Shown here: piece by piece, positions 34,566 to 42,380 of the stretch
How the letters are laid out: each line of letters begins with the position of its first letter
Numbering within the stretch: the first letter of the stretch is position 1
Assembly: GCA_051879515.1 (NCBI GenBank)
Contig: JBJEME010000033.1
Span: 14,178-78,177 of the forward strand
Length of the DNA: 64,000 bases
DNA from: Lachnospira sp051879515
GTDB taxonomy: Bacteria > Bacillota > Clostridia > Lachnospirales > Lachnospiraceae
Direction: 5' to 3'
Notes under the pieces: model-generated
Databases searched by the model: none
Seen by the model: the letters and a program-made list of their open reading frames with translations, nothing else
What the model was told of the DNA's origin: nothing
Made by a program: the position numbers and the translations under genes

Positions 34566-35585
34566 TTATTTTTCTAATGATGGCATATCAGCGACAGACT
34601 CAACAATCTTATCATTGATATTCATCTGGGTAAACTTCACACACTGAATAATTGAATTCTTTACCTCTTTTGCTTTCGCATTGCCATGTGTCTTAACAAC
34701 AAGACCATTAAGACCTATTAGTGGTGCTCCGCCATATTCGCTGGCACTCATCCCTTTAAGTTCTTTCTTAATAGCTTTCTTGGTAAGTAATGCTCCAATC
34801 TTTGAGGTGAAAGTACTCATCATCGCATTTTTAACCTTCTCAAGGAACATACTTCCCATACCTTCATAAAGCTTAAGTATAACATTACCCACAAATGCAT
34901 CACAGACAATAACATCTGCGCCACCATGTGGAATTTCCCTTGCTTCAATACTTCCTATAAAGTTAATATCACTACATGCTTTTAATAAAGGATATGTTTC
35001 TTTTACAAGCTGATTTCCTTTTTCTTCTTCCAAACCAACATTAACAATGGCAACTCTTGGATTATCAATTCCTACAACATCTTTCATATAGATAGAACCC
35101 ATTTTCGCCCATGAAACAAGCATTGTTGGTCTGGCATCAACATTTGCCCCACTATCAACCAATAATGAAACTCCATTCTTTGTTGGAATCAACGGAGCCA
35201 TAGGAGGTCTTTCTACACCGGGAAGTCGTCCGACTATAACCTGTCCTCCAACTAAAATAGCACCTGAACTGCCTGCCGAAACAAAAGCATCTGCCTTCTT
35301 CTCTTTAACCATTGTCATGGCTTTAACTAATGAAGACTCTTTCTTTCTTCTGACAGCCATAACTGGTGGTTCACCGGTTTCAATTACATCTGCAGCATCA
35401 ACAATCTCAATTTTTGATGCGTCATACGTATACTTTGAAAGTTCTGCTTCAATCAGTTCTTTTCTTCCAACGAGGTAGACAAAGCACTCTGATTGAATAT
35501 TAACAGCATCAACGGCGCCTTTAACAATTTCAGCAGGAGCATTATCACCGCCCATCGCGTCTAATGCAACTTTAACCATATACAT
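34566..35585 (-). CDS. plsX: Acyl-ACP:phosphate acyltransferase PlsX
   Basis: Makes acyl-phosphate from acyl-ACP for PlsY. The 339-residue protein has VKVALDAMGGDNAPAEIVKGA, PVMAVRRKKESSLVKAM, FVSAGSSGAILVGGQVIVGR and GGADVIVCDAFVGNVILKLYEG. Two ATGs compete: 35585 (5 nt after AAAGG) and 35579 (closer to the family N-terminus). A promoter and a palindrome lie upstream. rpmF-yceD, often adjacent, are 5 kb away on the far side of the sigma-factor island. Confidence 0.96.
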   Translation of the reverse strand: MYMVKVALDAMGGDNAPAEIVKGAVDAVNIQSECFVYLVGRKELIEAELSKYTYDASKIEIVDAADVIETGEPPVMAVRRKKESSLVKAMTMVKEKKADAFVSAGSSGAILVGGQVIVGRLPGVERPPMAPLIPTKNGVSLLVDSGANVDARPTMLVSWAKMGSIYMKDVVGIDNPRVAIVNVGLEEEKGNQLVKETYPLLKACSDINFIGSIEAREIPHGGADVIVCDAFVGNVILKLYEGMGSMFLEKVKNAMMSTFTSKIGALLTKKAIKKELKGMSASEYGGAPLIGLNGLVVKTHGNAKAKEVKNSIIQCVKFTQMNINDKIVESVADMPSLEK

Positions 35586-35613
35586 ATAATCCTTTCACGG
35601 AAAAAAATTATTA

Positions 35614-35642
35614 TGTGTATAATAACAAATAATCTATACACA
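35614..35642 (-). promoter_or_regulatory. Palindrome between plsX promoter and start codon
   Basis: TGTGTATA (35614-35621) and TATACACA (35635-35642) form an 8-bp perfect inverted repeat with a 13-bp spacer, just downstream of the predicted transcription start. Operator or mRNA hairpin; neither is proven. Confidence 0.4.
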
Positions 35643-35653
35643 AAACCTTAAGA

Positions 35654-35682
35654 ATTATACAACTATTCATATATAAAATCAA
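35654..35682 (-). promoter_or_regulatory. plsX-acpP promoter
   Basis: TTGATT (35677-35682), 17-bp spacer, TATAAT (35654-35659) on the minus strand. The -35 overlaps the stop codon of the upstream lipoprotein gene, so fatty-acid/phospholipid genes have their own start. Confidence 0.75.
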
Positions 35683-36269
35683 GATTGAGACTCAGCCTGT
35701 GTTTCATTATTTTCAGATTCATACTTCGTATTAACAAATAAATCATTCAAATATTCCGTAACAGCAATCCTGAAAGAATCATATTCATCCGGGTGTCTCA
35801 TATAACCATAAGAAGCAATTGATTTATTCTCGTACGTTACATTAAGACTGTACCACCATTTACTTTCTTTAATCGAATCACCTGTTTTATTGTATTTATC
35901 AAGTGATTTCATAGTGGTTTCATGAAGAAGATAATAGAAGAATTCCTTTGCTTCATCGTCAGTAATATACTTAGTGCCGGCATATAATGAATTATCACCG
36001 GTCATTCTAAGCACCCAGCTGCCTGTTTCATCTCTTTTTATTGAATAGTCCAGATTATATTCCCCTGTATGATCAACAAAAGAGAAATTAATACCATTTC
36101 CATACTCCTCATCCACGGGAATAGTCTGTTCTTCCGTTGTCTCTTCTGAAGGTTCTGACGAGGAAAATGAACACGCTGACAGCAGGCTCATGCATATCAT
36201 AATGAACATAATCAGACTTAATATGGATTTTTTATTTAGTATTGCTAAACAATAAGTATTCCTATGCAT
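35679..36269 (-). CDS. Putative lipoprotein
   Basis: The 196-residue protein has a hydrophobic N-terminal signal ending in a lipobox (MSLLSAC, Cys at about 33), a Ser/Thr/Glu-rich linker and a C-terminal domain of about 130 residues with aromatic-rich strands (FFYYLLHETTMKSLDKYN, KWWYSLNVTYENKSIASYGYMRHP). I do not recognise the family. AGGAG precedes the ATG. Last gene of the sigma-factor island, 71 bp after the PrsW-like gene and on the same strand. Confidence 0.7.
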   Translation of the reverse strand: MHRNTYCLAILNKKSILSLIMFIMICMSLLSACSFSSSEPSEETTEEQTIPVDEEYGNGINFSFVDHTGEYNLDYSIKRDETGSWVLRMTGDNSLYAGTKYITDDEAKEFFYYLLHETTMKSLDKYNKTGDSIKESKWWYSLNVTYENKSIASYGYMRHPDEYDSFRIAVTEYLNDLFVNTKYESENNETQAESQS

Positions 36270-36340
36270 ATATAATCTCCTAAATTCACACTAAAATGTG
36301 TACCGATCGTACATGGTGGTCTTTAGTTATCATATACGAA

Positions 36341-36991
36341 TTATTTATCTTTGCCAACCTTGTTTATAGATTTTTTTGTTTTGTTTATATAAATGACAAT
36401 AGGTATATAGGTCAGCATTGGAAGTAAAAAGCCAATATACTGATACGGTGATTGCACAAGCACATTGAAAATTGCGTGATAAATAGCCGCTGCCGTCAGA
36501 AGTCCAAAGGTTCCGGTATAAAACAGCTTTTTTCGTTTTCTTACATAGGAAATTCCATAACCAACTGCCGCCGTGCAGAGTCCGTGCATTAATCCTGTGG
36601 CGAAGCCACGTATAAGTGCCAGAATGAAGTCTGCATTTTCAATGTTCTGTGTCATGATATAAGCGTTCTCCAGAATGGCGAAACCAATTCCATGTGCCAT
36701 TGCCAGCGAAAGCAGGCGTTCGCGTTTATCAGATATCACAAACGCATAGAACAAAACCGGAAGCGACTTAAGCAACTCTTCCGTAATTGGCGTCAATGTT
36801 ATTGTTGCATAAAGCAGGTCCAGTCTCATTAGATTAATCAGAAACGCATTGACTTCACCCGCGAACAAACACATCACAAGTCCGAGAATCATATAACCGA
36901 CCGTTACACGGGACTGTTTTTCCAATAGAAACAGCATCAGCATCATAGGCACTGCGATACAGATAAAGAGCAAATAAATCATTTGAACCAT
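36341..36991 (-). CDS. PrsW-family intramembrane protease
   Basis: The 216-residue, roughly seven-helix protein carries PrsW-type motifs in order: TPITEELLKSLPV (EExxK, about 68-80), HGIGFAILENAYIM (FxxxE), GLMHGLCTAAVGYGI and AIYHAIFNVLV. In Bacillus, PrsW makes the first cut in the anti-sigma factor RsiW under envelope stress. An ECF sigma factor gene lies 2.3 kb upstream, but no obvious RsiW-like gene is seen. AAGGGGG is 7 nt before the ATG. The first 13 bp overlap the 3' end of the neighbouring membrane-protein gene. Confidence 0.85.
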   Translation of the reverse strand: MVQMIYLLFICIAVPMMLMLFLLEKQSRVTVGYMILGLVMCLFAGEVNAFLINLMRLDLLYATITLTPITEELLKSLPVLFYAFVISDKRERLLSLAMAHGIGFAILENAYIMTQNIENADFILALIRGFATGLMHGLCTAAVGYGISYVRKRKKLFYTGTFGLLTAAAIYHAIFNVLVQSPYQYIGFLLPMLTYIPIVIYINKTKKSINKVGKDK

Positions 36992-37635
36992 CTTTGTACC
37001 CCCTTTGCGGTAATCGGAAGAATCAACAAAAATGCCAGAGACAGAATAATTGTAACAATATTTAATGCAAGGTCACAGCCAAAATCACGCAGAAGAATAT
37101 CAGCAATAGAAAGTATGCTGATAAAAAGTACCAGTGCGTTATATTTTCTCATAGATTGGAAAATACCATAATCCACATCAGGTATAATAAGATGTTTAAA
37201 ATTATAGTAGGAGGTAAATGCTATCGGAACAAGCATAATACCATTTATTATTTTGACTCCAATACTTGCTTTCGAAAATAAATCAAGAACGTACAGTCCC
37301 ATAATCATAATTGGGAAAACTATCGGAATTAAACGATATTTACGACGTGCGGGGTTTCGGTCATCTCCAAGTCCGTCAATCTGTCCGAAAGATGCCGACA
37401 GAAGGAAAAAGTAACATCCTGCCACACCGAGCATACCGATATTAAACCCGCTCGGAAGTGCGCCAAAACAGAAATATACCGTAAAGAAGAACAATTCTCC
37501 CAGAAGCATACAACCTACCGCCCAAGTTACAAGGTTGAAAAATAACGGTTTTTTCTTATGTATGGAAGATAAAATCCCATAAACAAACGCTACAATGAGC
37601 GATACCGTCAAAATTGTAAATGATAATAGTCTCAT
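36979..37635 (-). CDS. Multi-pass membrane protein of unknown function
   Basis: The 218-residue protein is almost wholly hydrophobic, with about seven predicted helices and short loops (a charged loop GQIDGLGDDRNPARRKYR at about 105-122). The layout recalls 7-helix sensory or scaffold domains, but no named family is recognised. It overlaps the PrsW-like gene by 13 bp, so the two are probably made and act together, for example as a sensor or adaptor with the protease (inference). AAAGG precedes the ATG. Confidence 0.65.
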   Translation of the reverse strand: MRLLSFTILTVSLIVAFVYGILSSIHKKKPLFFNLVTWAVGCMLLGELFFFTVYFCFGALPSGFNIGMLGVAGCYFFLLSASFGQIDGLGDDRNPARRKYRLIPIVFPIMIMGLYVLDLFSKASIGVKIINGIMLVPIAFTSYYNFKHLIIPDVDYGIFQSMRKYNALVLFISILSIADILLRDFGCDLALNIVTIILSLAFLLILPITAKGVQRWFK

Positions 37636-37687
37636 GATAATAATTTCCTTTCATCATACAGAAAATTTACTCGACTACAATACCCAA

Positions 37688-37717
37688 AGCGCGGTCCTCA
37701 ATTTCACGGACCGCGCT
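37688..37717 (-). terminator. Hairpin after the surface-protein gene
   Basis: A perfect 10-bp GC-rich stem AGCGCGGTCC/GGACCGCGCT with a 10-nt loop lies 46 bp past the stop codon. A T-run is lacking (TTGGGT follows), so it may act as a weak terminator or an mRNA 3' stabiliser before the downstream membrane genes. Confidence 0.5.
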
Positions 37718-37762
37718 GATAAATATAATTAAGTTGTATTGCAAAAAATTATATATCTGATT

Positions 37763-39085
37763 TTATTCACTTTTCGAATGAGTTTTTTTCTTTTTCACAA
37801 AAACAACCGTTATAACGGCGCCAACAATAAGCAGAATTGCAATAACCGCAATTACAATAAGAGATCCTGTTCCGAACATTGAACCTAAATACTTTGTGCT
37901 ATTTCCTGCTTTTGCTTTAACAGCATAGATAAGACCATCTGAATCCTCTATCTCTAACCATATCTTGCATTTTGATAAATCAATATCTGATGTTAAGCCC
38001 AATGCCGTTTTTATATCGGAAACGCTCACGATTTCAGTACCTGTAATCTTTTTACTGTAGCTGTAATCATTAGTGCCATCATTGCCCTGTACAACCAGTG
38101 ACACATCACATTTGGTGCCCCTCTTAACTGCTTTAATTTCCTTACGTTTGTTATCATATATTACATTGCCGATATCCTTACTGTATCCGTCAAATCTTAG
38201 GGTCATTGCTGTACCTGGTTCAATTGTGCCTGCCGATACTGAATCAGATGATGCTGATTGTGCAGCAGATGAGAAGAGTACAGATGACAGATTCAGATTA
38301 GACGCAGGTCGAACAGCATATTGGTTAACAATCCATACGCCCTCTCTGATTGCTGAACCTGTTTCAGCAATTGGCATGCCAAGTTGATAATTATCATAGG
38401 AATCCAAATCTTTAGGAAAACGCAGCCAGAAATAACTTCCACTGTCCCAATAATTATCCATCCCAAGGTATAAACATGTTTGGGTGCTTCCTGCACCTAA
38501 AGTTCCATCAATGAGAGTAAATTCAGGAATATATAATTTATCCGTTGTGGTATAGTCCACCAAATTATTGTATACGTCAACATTCCTAATTGTGGTGGCA
38601 TTCATAATATTCTGTTCGGCTGATGTGAAATAGTTAGAATCTTCAGCAATAGAGTTCAAAGCTGCACGAACATCACTTCCTCCATAGTGAGTCGGAGTGA
38701 CCTTCTTAATACTATTCACTACGGTACTTGAATATGTACAATTCCAACTTGTATCATAATCCATAAGGCTTGTATTTGAGCTATACTTCTGCTTATTTAT
38801 TATCGGACTTGCAGCAAAGATAATTGTATTATCTCCTGATACTCCTCTGTCTTTTAAACCAATATACCATTCCAACGGTTTTCCATTGCTGTCTTTACCA
38901 AATATGAGCTTTCCAATACAATCAAATTTAAATGTACCGTCCATCAACTGCTCCTTGGTTGCATAGGTTGGAACACTTGGTTCAGAAGATGTATTACTCT
39001 CTGCAGATGCCGTTATCGGCACAACCGGCACAATTGTCATTACCATACAGATTATAAGTATTATGCTTATTATTCGTTTTTTCAT
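37763..39085 (-). CDS. Secreted protein with DUF6273-like domain and C-terminal membrane anchor
   Basis: The 440-residue protein has a Sec signal (cleavage probably after ITASA), a domain at about 40-265 resembling DUF6273 (WYIGLKDRGVSGDNTIIFAAS, YFWLRFP..., and QYAVRPASNLNLSSVLFSS, similar to the YWLRSP/VRPAL pattern), a Ser-rich linker, an Ig-like or strand-rich region, and a C-terminal helix (about 410-432) followed by KKKKTHSK. It is therefore anchored at the outer face with a short basic tail inside. The gene is preceded by a motif shared with the sigma-factor operon. Function unknown. Confidence 0.72.
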   Translation of the reverse strand: MKKRIISIILIICMVMTIVPVVPITASAESNTSSEPSVPTYATKEQLMDGTFKFDCIGKLIFGKDSNGKPLEWYIGLKDRGVSGDNTIIFAASPIINKQKYSSNTSLMDYDTSWNCTYSSTVVNSIKKVTPTHYGGSDVRAALNSIAEDSNYFTSAEQNIMNATTIRNVDVYNNLVDYTTTDKLYIPEFTLIDGTLGAGSTQTCLYLGMDNYWDSGSYFWLRFPKDLDSYDNYQLGMPIAETGSAIREGVWIVNQYAVRPASNLNLSSVLFSSAAQSASSDSVSAGTIEPGTAMTLRFDGYSKDIGNVIYDNKRKEIKAVKRGTKCDVSLVVQGNDGTNDYSYSKKITGTEIVSVSDIKTALGLTSDIDLSKCKIWLEIEDSDGLIYAVKAKAGNSTKYLGSMFGTGSLIVIAVIAILLIVGAVITVVFVKKKKTHSKSE

Positions 39086-39192
39086 TATGATTTACCTCTC
39101 ATTCATTTAATAAAATCACAGATTCAATCCTTCAATACAATCTTAAAAATATTTTTATAACGAAACCGCCTCCTTATTTCCTTTTACATTAA

Positions 39193-39223
39193 TTTATACG
39201 ATGAAATTACTTAGATTGCTGAA
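39193..39223 (-). promoter_or_regulatory. Candidate ECF-sigma promoter of the surface-protein gene
   Basis: On the minus strand the site reads TTTCAGCAATCTAAGTAATT then TCATCGTATAAA. It matches 40029-40061 upstream of the sigma-factor operon, with AGCAAT and GTATAA 15 bp apart here and 16 bp apart there. Neither box group is a sigma-A pair (no TTGACA-like -35). It lies about 110 bp before the ATG. Confidence 0.55.
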
Positions 39224-39277
39224 ATTATAAAAAATATTTATATCTGTTAAGAACATCGTTATATTTAATATAATTAG

Positions 39278-39763
39278 CTAAAGCATCTGCTTAAGCTGGC
39301 TTATCGCCTTGTCATGAAGATAACGCAGTTGTCCATAAGAAATTCCAAGAATTTCTGCTACCTCGGTTTTTCTCTTCTCATGATAGTATACAAGTATAAT
39401 AACGTCACGCTCATTTTGCGGTAATTTTTCAAGCGCACATGCAAGCTCTTTAAGCATCTCACTATTAATTATTATTTCATCCGCCCCATCTTCGGACTCA
39501 ACTGTATTTTCTAGCAATTCTAACATCGGATGGTTGCGCTTTTCTTTTAAATAATCATAAACTGTGTTGCGCGTTATAGTATATATCCAAGTGGAAAGCG
39601 AAGCCTTTTTCTCATCGTATTTATCAAGATTCGAAAATATTTTTAAAAATACGGTCTGAACAATGTCTTCTGCTTCAGTTTGATTGGAGATTTTGGAGCG
39701 TACAAAGCAGGTAACCTTATCATGAAATTGTGCATATATTAAATCGTTATTCTGCTTATTCAT
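39278..39763 (-). CDS. ECF-type RNA polymerase sigma factor
   Basis: The 161-residue protein has only regions 2 and 4: region 2 at about 10-80 (VRSKISNQTEAEDIVQTVFLKIFSNLDKYDEKKASLSTWIYTITRNTVYDYLK) and region 4 at about 108-158 (LPQNERDVIILVYYHEKRKTEVAEILGISYGQLRYLHDKAISQLK). No region 3 or 1.1, so it is an alternative sigma factor of the extracytoplasmic-function class. The ATG lies inside the end of the 64-residue gene (8-bp overlap), with a GGGGCGGG ribosome binding site 7 nt upstream. A shared motif suggests autoregulation. Confidence 0.9.
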   Translation of the reverse strand: MNKQNNDLIYAQFHDKVTCFVRSKISNQTEAEDIVQTVFLKIFSNLDKYDEKKASLSTWIYTITRNTVYDYLKEKRNHPMLELLENTVESEDGADEIIINSEMLKELACALEKLPQNERDVIILVYYHEKRKTEVAEILGISYGQLRYLHDKAISQLKQML

Positions 39764-39950
39764 CCTCTTGCCCGCCCCTTTTTTTTCTTAGGAATGCTTC
39801 ATCGCCTGCGGCACTAACACACTCCAAATCATCGTCGGTTAAAACCTTTAAGCAACGAATTTCGGTATCCTCAATCAAAGCCTGTAATTTGTCGTTATGT
39901 GCAAAACGCTGATAATCGAACAGAGCATTTAACTTTTTTGCTGTACTCAT
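39756..39950 (-). CDS. Small protein encoded with the ECF sigma factor
   Basis: The 64-residue protein has the pattern LNALFDYQRFAHNDKLQALIED followed by LTDDDLECVSAAGDE and a basic-acidic tail. Similar short proteins with FDYQRF and DDDLExVxAAG motifs are, to my recollection, found beside sigma-factor genes in Lachnospiraceae; this is not verified here. It overlaps the sigma gene by 8 bp and has GAGGAG before the ATG, so it is surely translated with it. It could be a cytoplasmic anti-sigma factor or a modulator. The D-L-E-x-V-S-x-x-G segment also recalls RiPP leader peptides, but no modification enzyme is nearby. Confidence 0.7.
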   Translation of the reverse strand: MSTAKKLNALFDYQRFAHNDKLQALIEDTEIRCLKVLTDDDLECVSAAGDEAFLRKKRGGQEDE

Positions 39951-40028
39951 TTCTTTCTCTCCTCATATTATTTATATCATATTAACATTGGCAATAAAAA
40001 GTATTGCTTGATTTATGTTCTTTGATTA

Positions 40029-40061
40029 TTTATACTGAGGAACTTACGCAAATTGCTAAAA
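40029..40061 (-). promoter_or_regulatory. Candidate ECF-sigma promoter of the sigma-factor operon
   Basis: Minus-strand TTTTAGCAATTTGCGTAAGT followed by TCCTCAGTATAAA matches the site at 39193-39223. It lies about 80 bp before the 64-residue gene. The rest of the 275-bp gap between this operon and rpmF (39951-40225) holds only the rpmF terminator and A+T-rich sequence. Confidence 0.55.
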
Positions 40062-40172
40062 TTTTTGTTATATCCATTTTCATTTTATATTCTTCCATTA
40101 ATATTTTTTCGATATACTTTTATTTAATACATAGTGAAATGCAACATAACATCATATAATTGAATTAATAAC

Positions 40173-40204
40173 AAAAAACTGGGTTATGCAAAAGCCAACC
40201 CAGT
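40173..40204 (-). terminator. Terminator of yceD-rpmF
   Basis: Stem ACTGGGTT/AACCCAGT with an 11-nt loop, then TTTTTTGTT on the minus strand, starting 22 bp past the rpmF stop codon. Confidence 0.88.
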
Positions 40205-40225
40205 ATTTATGTGCATTCTAAAGTA

Positions 40226-40405
40226 TTAGTCAACAGAAACGATTTCCTTCTTGTTGTAAGAACCACAAGCCTTACAAACTCTGTGAGGCATCATTAAAGC
40301 TCCACACTTAGAACATTTAACAAGATTAGGAGCTGCCATCTTCCAGTTAGCTCTTCTCTTATCTCTTCTTGCCTTAGATGACTTATTCTTTGGACAAATT
40401 GACAT
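40226..40405 (-). CDS. rpmF: 50S ribosomal protein L32
   Basis: The 59-residue protein MSICPKNKSSKARRDKRRAN... matches L32 and has the zinc-finger pattern CSKCG...VCKACG (about residues 31-48). GGAGG precedes the ATG at 40405. It is too short to show among the long open frames but is certain. It sits 5 bp after yceD, the standard yceD-rpmF pair that usually leads into plsX; here the pair and plsX are separated by the sigma-factor island. Confidence 0.97.
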   Translation of the reverse strand: MSICPKNKSSKARRDKRRANWKMAAPNLVKCSKCGALMMPHRVCKACGSYNKKEIVSVD

Positions 40406-40410
40406 TTGGT

Positions 40411-40929
40411 TTACACCTCCTTATCATTCAATAAAATATCTTTGAAAACAGACATTCTTGGATCCAGGGACTCTTGCACACAGCCACAATCTCTTAAATT
40501 AAGATTGGTACCACAGACACTGCAAAGTCCCTTGCAAGATTCCTTACATAAAACCTTGCCTGGAATGTTGAGAAGTATCTCACCAAAAAGCAGCTTATCT
40601 ATGTCCAGGTTGTATCCATCAATAAAGTCTTGTTCCTCATCTTCAATCAGTTCTTCTGATGCTATGTCAGCAACTCTGTCAACAGCGTAAGCTATAGGCG
40701 TATTAACAGGCTCTAAACATCTGTCACAGGGAATTGAAAGTGTAAGTTTGCTCTCTCCCTGTACCGAAAACTTAGTCTTTCCAAGTTTAACAAGCTTAAG
40801 TTCAATCGGCTCTTTCTTAACAATGTCATAGCAGTTAACGGATGTATCAAACTGTTCCATCTCAATTGAAGCAGCTACAGTCATCTCGTCCTTATTACCT
40901 GACAGAAGATCTCTCAAATCAATCAGCAT
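40411..40929 (-). CDS. yceD: YceD/DUF177-family protein
   Basis: Conserved protein co-transcribed with rpmF and linked to 23S rRNA accumulation in some bacteria. The 172-residue protein begins MLIDLRDLLSGNKDE and ends with the family zinc-like cluster CKESCKGLCSVCGTNLNLRDCGC and the DPR motif. ATG 40929 is chosen (GGAG 6 nt upstream); the frame runs open 39 codons further but passes through the promoter. A consensus sigma-A promoter lies upstream. Confidence 0.92.
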   Translation of the reverse strand: MLIDLRDLLSGNKDEMTVAASIEMEQFDTSVNCYDIVKKEPIELKLVKLGKTKFSVQGESKLTLSIPCDRCLEPVNTPIAYAVDRVADIASEELIEDEEQDFIDGYNLDIDKLLFGEILLNIPGKVLCKESCKGLCSVCGTNLNLRDCGCVQESLDPRMSVFKDILLNDKEV

Positions 40930-40989
40930 AAATGTCTCCATTTCATACCTTAATGTGACAATATGTCGTTTAATCATCACACTTTGACA

Positions 40990-41018
40990 ATTATACGCAC
41001 CTATGGTGAGTTTGTCAA
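40990..41018 (-). promoter_or_regulatory. Consensus promoter of yceD-rpmF
   Basis: TTGACA (41013-41018), 17-bp spacer, TATAAT (40990-40995) on the minus strand: both hexamers are perfect. It is the strongest promoter seen in the window and fits a ribosomal-protein operon. Confidence 0.88.
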
Positions 41019-41026
41019 CAGCTTTT

Positions 41027-41061
41027 TTTAAAAAGTGCGCAACCAAATACGATTGCGCACT
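41027..41061 (-). terminator. Terminator of ackA
   Basis: Stem AGTGCGCAA/TTGCGCACT with a 10-nt loop, then a T-rich stretch (TTTTAAAAAAAG) on the minus strand, 48 bp past the ackA stop codon. Confidence 0.82.
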
Positions 41062-41108
41062 AATAAAAACGAAGAATATTAAATCGAATTACAAACAAAA
41101 ACAAAAAA

Positions 41109-42308
41109 TTACTTAACCAATGCTAAAGTATCTCTTGCAATTGCAAGCTCCTCATTAGTAGGAATAACACAAAGCTTAACCTTTGAATCAGGTGTGGAAA
41201 TAATTCCAGCCTCACCACAAGCCTTCTTAGAAGCTTCCTCATCAAGAGTTACTCCCAGGTATCCAAGATACTGACATACCATTGGACGTAACCATGCAGC
41301 GTTCTCACCAACACCGGCTGTAAATGTAATGGCATCAACGCCATTCATTGCAGCTGTGTATGAACCAATATACTTAGCAACTCTGTACGCATAAGCCTCA
41401 AGTGTTGTCTTAGCTATTTCATTGCCCTGCTCTGCTGCTGCATTAAGGTCTCTGAAATCGCTTGAAATACCGCCAGACATACCAAGTACACCTGACTTCT
41501 TATTAAGAATGTTAACCATTTCTGAAACAGTAAGATTCTCATGGTTGCAAAGATACTCAATAATTGCAGGATCAAGGTCACCTGAACGTGTACCCATTAT
41601 AAGACCTTCAAGCGGAGTAAGACCCATAGAAGTATCTACACACTTTCCGCCAATTGAAGCTGAAATTGACGCACCGTTACCAAGGTGACATACAATAACC
41701 TTAGCTGTTTCAGGATTAAGATTAGCGAACTTAATTGTCTCCTTTGAAACAAATGCATGGCTTGTACCGTGGAAACCATATCTTCTCACACCATATTTCT
41801 CATAATACTCACGTGGAATTGCATAAAGATACGCTTTAGCAGGCATTGTTCCACCAAAAGCTGTATCCCATACAGCAACATTAGTCTTGCCAGGCATGGC
41901 AGCCTCAACAGCCTCAATACCGATAAGGTTAGCAGGATTATGTAAAGGACCAAGGTCAAAGCACTCTCTTACAACCTTCTTAACATCCTCTGTTACAATA
42001 CAAGACTCAATATACTTCTCACCTGCATGAAGAACTCTGTGACCTACTGCACTAATCTCATCTGTACTCTTAATTACTCCGTGCTCTGCATCGATAAGTG
42101 CATCAAGAACTAATTTAACTGCAATGTTATGATCCTTCATTGGAGTCTCAACAACATACTTATCTTTACCTGTTGGCTTATGAGTGAGAACAGAACCCTC
42201 AATTCCAATTCTCTCAACTAATCCCTTAGCGATAACGCTCTCATCATCCATGTTAATAAGCTGGTACTTAAGTGAAGAGCTACCACAGTTTAAAACTAAA
42301 ATGTTCAT
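41109..42308 (-). CDS. ackA: Acetate kinase
   Basis: Converts acetyl phosphate and ADP to acetate and ATP, the energy-yielding end of acetate fermentation. The 399-residue protein has VLNCGSSSLKYQL (residues 4-16), HRVLHAGEKY, AVWDTAFGGTMP, RRYGFHGTSHAFVSKE and HLGNGASISASIGGKCVDTSMGLTPLEGLIMGTRSGD. AAGGAG precedes the ATG. It is co-transcribed with pduL rather than pta, 72 bp downstream. Confidence 0.97.
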   Translation of the reverse strand: MNILVLNCGSSSLKYQLINMDDESVIAKGLVERIGIEGSVLTHKPTGKDKYVVETPMKDHNIAVKLVLDALIDAEHGVIKSTDEISAVGHRVLHAGEKYIESCIVTEDVKKVVRECFDLGPLHNPANLIGIEAVEAAMPGKTNVAVWDTAFGGTMPAKAYLYAIPREYYEKYGVRRYGFHGTSHAFVSKETIKFANLNPETAKVIVCHLGNGASISASIGGKCVDTSMGLTPLEGLIMGTRSGDLDPAIIEYLCNHENLTVSEMVNILNKKSGVLGMSGGISSDFRDLNAAAEQGNEIAKTTLEAYAYRVAKYIGSYTAAMNGVDAITFTAGVGENAAWLRPMVCQYLGYLGVTLDEEASKKACGEAGIISTPDSKVKLCVIPTNEELAIARDTLALVK

Positions 42309-42380
42309 TAAAAAAATCTCCTTAAATCAAAATTGAAATTATTCAAACAACAGATACCTTTTAACCCAGGTATCATAATA

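Noticed and set aside
39756..39950. RiPP precursor interpretation of the 64-residue protein
   Set aside because: The leader-like motif is suggestive, but no maturase, transporter or core-like repeats are nearby; linkage to the sigma factor is a better guide.
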